Under the pieces are notes generated by a model that was not told the origin of the DNA, did no database searches, and saw only the letters and a list, made by a program, of their open reading frames with translations. Both the position numbers and the translations under genes were made by a program. From assembly GCF_000012485.1 (NCBI RefSeq), contig NC_007512.1:2072501-2136500 (forward strand): a stretch of DNA of 64,000 bases, given 5' to 3'. This document shows, piece after piece, positions 17,533 through 25,681 of the stretch. Origin of the DNA: Pelodictyon luteolum DSM 273 (GTDB lineage Bacteria > Bacteroidota > Chlorobiia > Chlorobiales > Chlorobiaceae). The number at the start of each line of letters is the position of its first letter. Position 1 is the stretch's first letter.

Positions 17533-18347
17533 CGCTCGCCCCTCTTCAGCCAGTGCTCCGGAACACGGAGGCGCCAGCGGCTGACGACCTTGGGACAGGG
17601 CGCTCCCGGGTCGAGCCTAGCGAGACCCTGCGTCATGCGCAGATGGGCTTCACGCGGCAACTGGCCGGCAAGAGGGTTGCCCTCAAGCAGGAATCCGAGC
17701 CGTTTGAAAACAGCTCCGTTGCCCAGGCGCAGGGCGTACTCCAGCAAGGCTCCGTCATCACGGTCCGGATGAGCGAGATAGGACTGCAGACAATCTGCGA
17801 CATGCTGCACCCCGCCGCCAATCTCCGGCAGGGCGAGCATATCGACAATGGTACGCGGCACATCAGAGACCATGACGCGGGTACGGTGCCGCCAGACCGG
17901 TCGCAGTCCGAACAGGTGGCCTTCAGGAACATGCGTCAGCAAAAACCGGGCTCCATGAGCACTCAGCTCTTTCCTGCCGACCCGCCTTGCGCTCAGCACG
18001 ACAATGTCGGTGAAAATCTGCTCGGTCAGGTCCCAATGCTCGGCGGCAGTCCGACCACCGATATAGGCCGGAGCGAACAGTTCGGGAACAAGAACCCATG
18101 GATCGTCAAGAACCTGCGCCTTGCCGAGCGACTCCAGCGGCACCGGAACATACCGGCCGGGACCCACCCGGCTAAGCCAGCCCTGCTCCCTCCATCGCGA
18201 CAACTGCTGCACCGCGGCCTTTCGCGACATCCCCAGAACAGCGACGGCGTCATCGATGGCAATAACATCACCGCCTGCCGCAACCAATCTGGCCAGCAAA
18301 GCCTTCTTTCCCTTCGGAACGGCTGATAGAGAAGCCTGTACCATCAT
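17529..18347 (-). CDS. AbiEi-type antitoxin (first copy)
   Basis: 272 residues. N-terminal winged helix (GGDVIAIDDAVAVLGMSRKAAVQQLSRW; key parts LGMSRKAAVQQL and WLSRVGPGRYVPVPL), then the AbiEi C-terminal domain with VPELFAPAYIGGRTAAEHW and VSDVPRTIVDMLALPE. AbiEi represses its own promoter and counters the AbiEii nucleotidyltransferase. It overlaps the toxin start by four bases. Complete, unlike its toxin. Confidence 0.88.
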   Translation of the reverse strand: MMVQASLSAVPKGKKALLARLVAAGGDVIAIDDAVAVLGMSRKAAVQQLSRWREQGWLSRVGPGRYVPVPLESLGKAQVLDDPWVLVPELFAPAYIGGRTAAEHWDLTEQIFTDIVVLSARRVGRKELSAHGARFLLTHVPEGHLFGLRPVWRHRTRVMVSDVPRTIVDMLALPEIGGGVQHVADCLQSYLAHPDRDDGALLEYALRLGNGAVFKRLGFLLEGNPLAGQLPREAHLRMTQGLARLDPGAPCPKVVSRWRLRVPEHWLKRGER

Positions 18348-18371
18348 CGGACAAAAACCTGGTGTACGTAT

Positions 18372-18653
18372 TCATCGACCACTTACATACACCAAGATAC
18401 AATAAAAACGCAAATAATGCGATTTTTTAGTCCCAGAGTATACTGGGCAGAGAATCACATCGGATAGATCGGAAGCCGGGTCTGGCCATGCACGGAACCA
18501 CTCGGGCAGGGTGGGTTTTACCCCCTCATTTACTCCGCCATTGAGGAGCCAGGCAAGGACATAGTCCCGCTCGATGACACTCTCAAGAATGCGCCGCCCT
18601 CCAGTGCGCATAAGTCCGTTTGCTACGAGGGAGATGTTGCGTTGCGGGATCAT
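18372..18653 (-). pseudogene. AbiEii toxin remnant, N-terminus only (second copy)
   Basis: The first ~37 residues (MIPQRNISLVANGLMRTGG, SVIERDYVLAWLL) match the AbiEii start. After that the frame runs into unrelated sequence that includes GGVNEGVK, echoing the AlbA remnant at 16440. No GGT or SED motif is left. The ATG overlaps the stop of the antitoxin gene by four bases, as in an intact locus. Confidence 0.75.
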
Positions 18654-19468
18654 CAGCTGCTCCTCACCATGTCAAGCTCTTCCTCACTCACATTCAACTG
18701 CAGCCTCCATCGCGCCAACGAAGATCCCTCTTGAGGAAGCAGCGGATCAAGGCGCTGATAGGTATCGGTGAGGCTCTCACGCAAAGGCTGCAACACATCC
18801 TCTTCAGCCATTCCGTAGTATTCAAGCAGGTAACCGAGCCGGCGGACAACCGCCCCGACATCCAGCTGAAGAGCGTACTGTACAAGCTGGCTGCTGTTGA
18901 TTGCCTCCCTGCGCATCCACATGGCCTTGGCCACTTCGGTGATACCGCCCGAGAAATCGGGGCGGCGGAGGCAGTCAACAATGGTGCGTTCCCTATCGCT
19001 CACGATGACGAATCGTTCCTTGTCGACCCAATACTTCATGACACCGAAGAACTGTTCTGGACGCAACTGCACAAATCGGAAATCATAGCCACCGACCGCT
19101 TTGACACGAAGGCGCCGCGTACAGGAAACGGTGATGGTAAGGCTCGGCTGTGTCACCATGCGATGCAACTCCATCGCACTGCCATGCGAGATGAAGTAGG
19201 GAGCCTCACCGGCCAGCTCGCGCGCAATGATGTATGGACTGTCGACATGTTCGGTTGCCCGGCCGAGCTCAAAGGGCACCAGGCAGAAGAGCCCGGGCTT
19301 GAGTCGCGTCACAACGCCCCGCTGCTGTGCTTTGTGCACCAGACTTCGTGAAGCTGAAGCGCTAAGGCCGGTGATAGCGGCTACATCACCCAATGTGAAT
19401 GTAGGCCGCTGCCGTTCATGCAATCCGGTGAGAAGTTGAGCAACCCGGGGCCCGAGAGTTTTGGCCAT
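18653..19468 (-). CDS. AbiEi-type antitoxin (second copy)
   Basis: 271 residues, same family as 17529-18347 but clearly diverged. Winged helix LGDVAAITGLSASASRSLVHK, with VTRLKPGLFCLVPFELG; C-terminal domain with SPYIIARELAGEAPYFISHGSAMELH, REQ-type FRFVQLRPEQFF and VSDRERTIVDCLRRPD. Ends with an ATGA overlap to a toxin of which only the first ~37 codons remain. Complete antitoxin without a functional toxin. Confidence 0.88.
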   Translation of the reverse strand: MAKTLGPRVAQLLTGLHERQRPTFTLGDVAAITGLSASASRSLVHKAQQRGVVTRLKPGLFCLVPFELGRATEHVDSPYIIARELAGEAPYFISHGSAMELHRMVTQPSLTITVSCTRRLRVKAVGGYDFRFVQLRPEQFFGVMKYWVDKERFVIVSDRERTIVDCLRRPDFSGGITEVAKAMWMRREAINSSQLVQYALQLDVGAVVRRLGYLLEYYGMAEEDVLQPLRESLTDTYQRLDPLLPQEGSSLARWRLQLNVSEEELDMVRSS

Positions 19469-19932
19469 TACATGATATTTTTTGGTCTATTCGTTACCCA
19501 TAAAGGAACGAAACCACCAAAAAATATCAATATCCGCAATACATGTTGTTTATGTGCGCAGCCGTTCTTGCCGACGGTGGCGGAAGTATCAAGAGGCTTT
19601 CCTGACGCTATGGATGGTCCGTGGCAGGATTCCTTATGCGCTTTCTGCAGCTCGTCAGAAAAAACCGCACTCATAAGCGGCAATGATATCGAGCACCTCC
19701 GCATAAAACATATCCCGCACGGAATCAGTGCGTCCCAACTTCAGTACCTTCCGGTATTCCCTGGTTTTTTTACGGAGTATGCCAGCCAGTCGTCATAGAG
19801 CGCTATAGCGACCACGCCGGCAGCGAGCATGGTCGACAATGCGAGACCCGACTGCAACAAGGCACCGATATCCAACAAATACCTATATTGCCCCTACGAA
19901 CACCGTACTTCCAGAGAAAAAAACGCGCCTGC
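19469..19932. other. Gap with a short membrane-like remnant
   Basis: No convincing gene. On the minus strand, about 19757-19893, a 45-codon open stretch reads LLQSGLALSTMLAAGVVAIA then YDDWLAYSVKK and stops; it looks like the C-terminus of a lost membrane protein. The longer open frames here have no family-like features. This gap holds the promoter of the recombinase gene. Confidence 0.4.
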
Positions 19933-21882
19933 ATGCAGAAAAGCGACGAGACACGCCAACGGTTCCTGGAGCTGATCGAACGGCTCGACGGGGCCTATGC
20001 ACCCAATACCATCCGGGCATACCGTGCCGATATGGAGGAGTTCATCGGGTACTGTGACCTGCACGGCCTCCCTGCCCTTCCGGCCGAGCCCTCAACCATC
20101 GCCCGGTTTCTGGAGAGTGTCACCGACATCGGCATCAAGAGCAGCTCCATCAGAAGAAAATCCTGCTCGATCAGCATCATCCACCAGCTCAGCGACCTTG
20201 AAGACCCGACGAAGAGTGAGGCGGTGAAGATCGCCCTGCGGAAAGTCTACCGAAAACTCGGGCGGCGGTTCACAGAAGCCCGGCCCATCACCCGCCCCAT
20301 GCTTGAAGCGATGCTTCCGGAGCCGGAGGGCGACCTTCGCTCGAAACGCGACCGCGCCCTGCTCCTCATCGCCTATGACAGCCTGCGACGCCGTCAGGAG
20401 CTCACCAGCCTCCGCACGGAAGACATCGCCTATCATGAGGACTTCGCCATCGTGCAGCTCCGTAAAAACAAAGACGACCGCCTCTCTACCGGCCACTGGA
20501 TCCGACTCGGAAACGAGGCCACCCTTGCCCTGAAAGCATGGCTGGATGCTGCCGGAATCGAGGAGGGCTACATCATCCGCGGCGTTACGAACAAGGGAGA
20601 GATAAGCGCGGAGCTCGGCGCTCGCCAGATAGGCCGCATCGTCAACCGCCTTGCCCGTGCCGCCGGGTTCGACGCGGAGATGGTGCAATCAATCAGCAGC
20701 AACTCCCTCCGCATCGGCGGCGCCCAGGACCTGCTCCGCAGCGGAGCGACATTCGCCCAGATCATGCAGAAAGGCGGCTGGGATAAAACCGACACCCTCC
20801 TGCGCTATCTGGAACGGACCCGCCAGCCTGGCATGATCTGCGAAGAGGGCTCGCCATACAGGACGGCAGCGGGCGGAGAGGAAGACATTGGGGACGAAGC
20901 AGACAACGGGGAGAAGTGTTCATGCCCCGGATACCGGGACACTCTTGCACGCCGGCGGTTCCAGTCGACGCTTGAGCAGATGGAAGGGGCGTACGCTCCC
21001 GGCACCCTCGTCGGCTACCACTCCGGCATGGAGTCGTTCATCCGCTACTGTGAAGAACACCGCCTGGCGGCCCTTCCCGCCTCGCCGATGACGGTCGCGG
21101 ACTTTATCGGGAGCCTTTCGGAAAGCGGCATGAAAAGCCGCACCATCCAGAAGAAAGTCGAAGCCATCAGCGTCTTCCACCGGCTCGGCGACCACGACGA
21201 TCCCACCAGAGCCTCATATACGCGCATCGCCATGCGGAAAGTCTACCGCAAGCTCGGCCGTCAGGCCCGGCAGGCATACGGCATCACCCGTCCCATGCTG
21301 GAAGGGATGATGCAGGCTGCCGGAGACAGAGGCATACACACCCTCTGCGACCGGGCCCTGCTTCTTCTGGCGTACGACAGCCTGCGCCGCCGTCAGGAAC
21401 TTGTAGGACTCAGGATAGAGGATCTTGAGTACACGGAGGACGGCGCAGTCCTGCTGCTCCGCAAAAGCAAGACGGACCAGTACGGCGTCGGCCACTGGAT
21501 CCACCTCAACCCCGAAACCGCTTGTACCCTGAAGGCGTGGATTGAGGCCGCAGGCCTTACGGAGGGGTTCATTCTCCGCACCATCGACCGGAAAGGCGAA
21601 ATCAAAACACCACTCCGCACCGAAGAGATCTCGGCGATCTATAAACGGCTGGCCGAAGCGGCCGGTCTGGATGCCGCCATCGTCGGCCGCATCAGCAGCC
21701 ACTCCATGCGGGTAGGGGCCGCCCAGGACATGCTCAATAGCGGCGCAACCCTTACCGAGATCATGCAGAAAGGGGGATGGATGAAATCCGATACCGTCAT
21801 GCGCTATATCGACCGTACCCGCCCTCCGGGGCTTGTCTGCGAGGACGAAGAAACAAAGCCCCGATGTGGAGAGGATGACTGA
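19933..21882 (+). CDS. Tandem-fused double tyrosine recombinase
   Basis: 649 residues from the ATG at 19933 (an upstream TTG at 19888 would add 15). Two full-length phage-integrase-type units in one frame: residues ~5-300 and ~335-632, joined by an acidic linker with a CSCPGY motif. Each has a SAM-like N-terminal domain (AYAPNTIRAYRADMEEFI / AYAPGTLVGYHSGMESFI) and a catalytic domain. Unit 2 has the whole active site: R486 (SLRRRQEL), K511/K513, H590-x-x-R593 (SSHSMRVG), W616, Y625. Unit 1 has R153, K178/K180, R260, W283, Y292 but Asn257 where the box-II His should be (SSNSLRIG). It is the only plus-strand gene between 0 and 30 kb. Confidence 0.9.
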   Translation: MQKSDETRQRFLELIERLDGAYAPNTIRAYRADMEEFIGYCDLHGLPALPAEPSTIARFLESVTDIGIKSSSIRRKSCSISIIHQLSDLEDPTKSEAVKIALRKVYRKLGRRFTEARPITRPMLEAMLPEPEGDLRSKRDRALLLIAYDSLRRRQELTSLRTEDIAYHEDFAIVQLRKNKDDRLSTGHWIRLGNEATLALKAWLDAAGIEEGYIIRGVTNKGEISAELGARQIGRIVNRLARAAGFDAEMVQSISSNSLRIGGAQDLLRSGATFAQIMQKGGWDKTDTLLRYLERTRQPGMICEEGSPYRTAAGGEEDIGDEADNGEKCSCPGYRDTLARRRFQSTLEQMEGAYAPGTLVGYHSGMESFIRYCEEHRLAALPASPMTVADFIGSLSESGMKSRTIQKKVEAISVFHRLGDHDDPTRASYTRIAMRKVYRKLGRQARQAYGITRPMLEGMMQAAGDRGIHTLCDRALLLLAYDSLRRRQELVGLRIEDLEYTEDGAVLLLRKSKTDQYGVGHWIHLNPETACTLKAWIEAAGLTEGFILRTIDRKGEIKTPLRTEEISAIYKRLAEAAGLDAAIVGRISSHSMRVGAAQDMLNSGATLTEIMQKGGWMKSDTVMRYIDRTRPPGLVCEDEETKPRCGEDD

Positions 21883-21912
21883 CCGAGGGCAAACCCTAAC
21901 AGCCTGCAACCC

Positions 21913-23010
21913 TCAGCGGGACGCCCCGCCCCCGTCCTCCACAACAGGCATCCTTGAGAGCGCAGCGTGCATGACCCCGTAAACCAGAAATATACCGAGC
22001 ACAGAAACCATCAGCACTCCTGTATCGCCGTAGAAAAAGGTTGCCGGAACAGCAAAACAAAACGCAAGCACCCAGCAGAACGGAGAGACCGCACCGTTGC
22101 GCAGACTGGGTTTCGGGCGGCTGAGGTAGCGCCGCACGATTTTGAGCTTCACGAGGCTGTGCAGATGGTTGGTGTCCGGCTGGCCGGGATGGCTGCGGGT
22201 CCATATGCGCCGGAACATGCTGAAGAGGGTCTCTATGAGAGGGTACGAGCATACCACGATGGGCGCCCATGGGGAGACTGACGGGTTGCGGGCAGGCAGC
22301 ATGACGGCCGTCCAGGCGAGCAGGAACCCCATGAGGTATGCCCCGCCGTCCCCCATGAAGATCTTGCCGAAGGGGAAGTTGAGAAACATGAACCCTGCAA
22401 CGCAGAGGATAAAGAGAATACAGAGCTTGGCCAGATGCGTGTCGCCCACCTGCCAGGCGATGGCGGCGAGCATGCCGAAGCAGATCATGAGTACACCTCC
22501 GGCAAGGCCGTTGAACCCGTCGATGATGTTGATGGAGTTAGCCACCCCGCCGACGGCAAAAGCGGTGAAGGCAACGGTGAAGGGCATCCATTGAAGCAGA
22601 ACATCGAACCCCGGCACATCGACCCGCGTCAGGCTGTAGCCGGTCAGGTACCACGCGGCCACACCGCTCAGCATGGTCGCCAGAAGCCTGTCCCTCACGC
22701 CGACCCGTTTGGTGAGGTCTTCAATGAAGCCCGCCACGAATGCCGGCAATGCGGCTATGAGCATGAGCCCGAGAAGCAGCCCGCTGCCTGCTGGAAGCAG
22801 GAGCCAGGCAACAAACAGTGCGGCAAAAATGGCAAGCCCGCCAATACGGGGGGTTGGGGCTGTATGGAACTTCTGCACCCCGTCCGATGAATCATGCGTA
22901 TGCTTGCCGTGCCAGCGCCCCGTGAGGACGATGAGCACCGACATGGCGGTACTCGTCAGTCCGACGAGCGCCGCCGTCGAGGGTTCGACAAGCTGAAGTT
23001 GCTGAGGCAT
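21913..23010 (-). CDS. Undecaprenyl-phosphate sugar-1-phosphate transferase (WecA/MraY family), copy 1
   Basis: 365 residues from ATG 23010 (the frame extends 18 codons upstream without family features). About ten membrane helices. Seen: KFHTAPTPRIGGLAIF (family N-terminal motif), SINIIDGFNGLAGGV (Asp-containing metal/nucleotide site), FPFGKIFMGDGGAYLMGF, and the cytoplasmic loop HPGQPDTNHLHSLVKLKIVRR with its His-rich motif. Starts lipid-linked repeat-unit synthesis on undecaprenyl phosphate. Paralogue of 24577-25665. Confidence 0.92.
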   Translation of the reverse strand: MPQQLQLVEPSTAALVGLTSTAMSVLIVLTGRWHGKHTHDSSDGVQKFHTAPTPRIGGLAIFAALFVAWLLLPAGSGLLLGLMLIAALPAFVAGFIEDLTKRVGVRDRLLATMLSGVAAWYLTGYSLTRVDVPGFDVLLQWMPFTVAFTAFAVGGVANSINIIDGFNGLAGGVLMICFGMLAAIAWQVGDTHLAKLCILFILCVAGFMFLNFPFGKIFMGDGGAYLMGFLLAWTAVMLPARNPSVSPWAPIVVCSYPLIETLFSMFRRIWTRSHPGQPDTNHLHSLVKLKIVRRYLSRPKPSLRNGAVSPFCWVLAFCFAVPATFFYGDTGVLMVSVLGIFLVYGVMHAALSRMPVVEDGGGASR

Positions 23011-23064
23011 TAAATGCTGGCGGTTGGGATGGTGGCGTGTTGGAAAAGAAATGAAAAGGAACAA

Positions 23065-24183
23065 TCACTGCCAGCCGAGGGACTCCCTGAGCTGCCTCAG
23101 CTTCGACTGCTGCTCGCTGTCAGCAGCGGCGTTCTTCAATGCTTCAACAACAAAGGCCCAGAGCACGGCGAGAAACCCTGCTGCGAGGGCCGCGATGAGA
23201 ACAATCTTCGAGCGCTGGGGCTTTGAGGGGTCCAGCGGCACATCAGCCCTGTTGAGCACCTGCACCCTCGGTGCCTCACGCTGTTCAGCGACTTTTGCGA
23301 GCTCGATCTGGCGACGCAGGGCGTCAAGCCGGGTCTCAGCGTATTTGAGGGCGCCGACGGCGCGGATATATGCCTGTTCTTTACTTGAAACCCGACTGAT
23401 GAACGCCGGGTTGTTCTCGACGGCGGCAAGCTCTTCCCAGAGGGCGTTCAGCTGCTGGCGGGGAAGGCCGTCCTGAAAGGTGCCTGCATCGATATTGCCG
23501 ATGACCACCAGTTCAACCTCTTTCATCGCAATGCGGGCCTTGAGCTCGGACGCAGCTTTGACGAGAGAGGCAACGTTCCCGCCCATCGAGCCTGATTTCG
23601 CACCCGCCTGCACCTCCTGCATGGCCGAACCAGCTTCTTCCAGCGTCCTTTCGGCATCGGGCAGCTGCTTTTCAAGAAGCATGCGCCGCTCTGCAGCAGG
23701 AGTCAGGATGAACTGGCTGGTCAGCTTCTGAAGCATCCCGGGATAGGCGTTGGCAAGAGCCGCAGCCCTTTCGGGGTTGCTGTCATCAACATCCAGCGTG
23801 ATCGACCCGTCTTTTTCAAGCTTGACACTGGTGGCCTCCGTAATCACCGCTCTTGCATCACGCAGGCTCGTAACGCCGTAAGCCTTCTGAAGATCAAACC
23901 GTGCAACGAGACTGTCGCCCATCGGCTGGCTCTCGATGAGAGAAACAAATATGTTCTTGTCCTCGCCCCGTGGCAGCAATGTAGTTGTAGCGGTATACGT
24001 GACCGGCATAAACAGGGTCACCGCAGCGACAATGACGGCCACGGCAATCGGCAGGCCGAGAATGAGCTTTTTGTGCTTTGCGAGGGTTATGGCGAGGTCA
24101 AGGAGACTGATTTCATCGTCGTAGGGATCGGGGCGCTGAAATTGGGGATTACCAGTGGACAATGGAGCATCATGCATGTGCAA
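23065..24183 (-). CDS. Wzz-type chain-length determinant, copy 2
   Basis: 372 residues. N-terminal cytoplasmic part DDEISLLDLAITLAKHKKL, first membrane helix about 40-60 (AVAVIVAAVTLFMP), large periplasmic domain with coiled-coil (ERTLEEAGSAMQEV), and a second helix near the C-terminus in QRSKIVLIAALAAGFLAVLW. No tyrosine-kinase domain. Sets polysaccharide length together with the polymerase. The C-terminal membrane block is nearly identical to that of the other Wzz (27062-28093), indicating duplication. Confidence 0.9.
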   Translation of the reverse strand: MHMHDAPLSTGNPQFQRPDPYDDEISLLDLAITLAKHKKLILGLPIAVAVIVAAVTLFMPVTYTATTTLLPRGEDKNIFVSLIESQPMGDSLVARFDLQKAYGVTSLRDARAVITEATSVKLEKDGSITLDVDDSNPERAAALANAYPGMLQKLTSQFILTPAAERRMLLEKQLPDAERTLEEAGSAMQEVQAGAKSGSMGGNVASLVKAASELKARIAMKEVELVVIGNIDAGTFQDGLPRQQLNALWEELAAVENNPAFISRVSSKEQAYIRAVGALKYAETRLDALRRQIELAKVAEQREAPRVQVLNRADVPLDPSKPQRSKIVLIAALAAGFLAVLWAFVVEALKNAAADSEQQSKLRQLRESLGWQ

Positions 24184-24295
24184 TGCGGTTTTGCAGTATA
24201 TAAAGAGGGGAAATTGCCCCGAAACAACCGCAAAACACCACTATAAAGCATAAGGCTTCGCTTCCTTCAGCTACAGAAGAAGGGGCATTGCCATG

Positions 24296-24366
24296 GTATT
24301 TTCAGCTGGCAACGGTAGACCCGCACTGGTGATGCGGCCTGCGGTCGTGCCGGGTAGCTGAAAATA
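24296..24366. ncRNA. Candidate structured RNA leader or attenuator
   Basis: An 11-bp outer stem (TATTTTCAGCT at 24297-24307 with AGCTGAAAATA at 24356-24366) encloses inner complementary blocks CCGCA/TGCGG around 24321-24343. It lies in the 393-bp gene-free gap upstream of the second Wzz gene (24183). No known riboswitch class was matched by eye. No T-run follows on the minus strand, so it is not an ordinary terminator. The rest of the gap (24184-24295, 24367-24576) shows nothing definite. Confidence 0.4.
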
Positions 24367-24576
24367 TAGGCATTCTTCCCTAATACTCATCAAAAAACCG
24401 AACAGACTGAAGTGACTTTTGTGCAAGTGCCTCTCATCGTAGAGTATGACGATACACAACATACATATAAAAAATATATACCATAAAGCGAACTGCACTT
24501 GAAACCATACGGATGAGGGCTACAGGGAATAAACTGCATGCATCCGAAACAATGCCCAGAAATCCCCCCGGTCCCG

Positions 24577-25665
24577 CTACTCCTGTTCGACGGCAGCCAT
24601 CCGATACAGGAGGGCGTGCAAGAGGGCAAAGGCGGCAACACTGAGAGCCAAAATGAACTGGAGTGCAGCCGCTTTGGTGCTGAACCACAGGGCTGGAGCG
24701 GCAAACATGGCCGTGAGGACCCAAGAGACGGGTGATACCATCGCATTGCGCAGCCGTCTTGGAAAGCGGGAAAAGTAACGCCGGATGATCTTAAGCTTGA
24801 TAAGACTGTGCAGGTGCTGCGAGTCGGCAGCACCGGGTCCGGTTCGGTTGATAAGACGGCGCAGTATGCTGAACAGGGTTTCAATGAGAGGGTAGGAGCA
24901 CACCACAACAGAGGCCCACGGGGAAACAGCAGGGTTGCGCATGGGAAGCATGAGGGCGACCCAGGCCAGCATGAATCCCATGAAGTAGGCTCCCCCGTCC
25001 CCCATGAAGATCTTGCCGAACGGGAAGTTCAGCATCATGAATCCGCCAACCGATAAGGTCAACAGAAAACAGAGCTGCACCAGCACAAGATCTCCTGTCG
25101 ACAGCGCTATGAGGCCGAGCGCCGTAAAACAGATCATCAGCACACCGCCAGCGAGCCCGTTGAAGCCGTCGATGATGTTTACGGCATTTGCTACCCCACC
25201 CACCGCAAATGCCGTAACAGCAAGGGAGACTGGCATGAGGGCAACAATGCGGTCAAGAGCGGCAATATCGCTGCGGGTAATGGCATACCCGGTCAGCATT
25301 GCAGCGAGAAGTCCGCTGAGCATGGTTGCAAGAAGCCGCTCACCGACACCCACGCGTTTGGTAAAATCCTCCGTCAGCCCTGCGGCGAACGCCGGAACAG
25401 AGGCAAGAAGCATCTGGCCGAGCAGACGGCCTGCTGCATCGGGGAGCAGCATCCATGCGACGAAAAGTGCCAGATAGAGAGCTACTCCTCCAATCCTCGG
25501 GGTGGGTTCGTCATGGAACTTCTGGATCCCGTCATGAGAGTCGAATGAGTGCTTTCCATGCCAGGACTTGCTCAGCACCAGTGCGCCCGATACTCCGGCA
25601 CTGATGATGGGTGGATAGATCATCGAGGCATGAAAGACATCTGCGACTTCTGCGACATTATGCAT
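24577..25665 (-). CDS. Undecaprenyl-phosphate sugar-1-phosphate transferase (WecA/MraY family), copy 2
   Basis: 362 residues, same architecture as 21913-23010: KFHDEPTPRIGGVALY, AVNIIDGFNGLAGGVLMICF, NFPFGKIFMGDGGAYFMGF, ADSQHLHSLIKLKIIRRYFS. The nucleotide-binding Asp residues and the His-rich loop are present, so it should be active. Lies 16 bp after the Wzi gene. Having two initiating transferases in one locus is unusual; they may use different sugars or be a fresh duplication. Confidence 0.92.
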   Translation of the reverse strand: MHNVAEVADVFHASMIYPPIISAGVSGALVLSKSWHGKHSFDSHDGIQKFHDEPTPRIGGVALYLALFVAWMLLPDAAGRLLGQMLLASVPAFAAGLTEDFTKRVGVGERLLATMLSGLLAAMLTGYAITRSDIAALDRIVALMPVSLAVTAFAVGGVANAVNIIDGFNGLAGGVLMICFTALGLIALSTGDLVLVQLCFLLTLSVGGFMMLNFPFGKIFMGDGGAYFMGFMLAWVALMLPMRNPAVSPWASVVVCSYPLIETLFSILRRLINRTGPGAADSQHLHSLIKLKIIRRYFSRFPRRLRNAMVSPVSWVLTAMFAAPALWFSTKAAALQFILALSVAAFALLHALLYRMAAVEQE

Positions 25666-25681
25666 AGAGCTGCGCCATAGT

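Noticed and set aside
19469-19932. A tRNA gene as integration site for the double recombinase
   Set aside because: No tRNA-like T-arm (GGTTCGAATCC type) or acceptor stem could be found in the gap.
24296-24366. Cobalamin or c-di-GMP riboswitch
   Set aside because: The conserved boxes of these classes are not present; kept only as an unassigned structured element.
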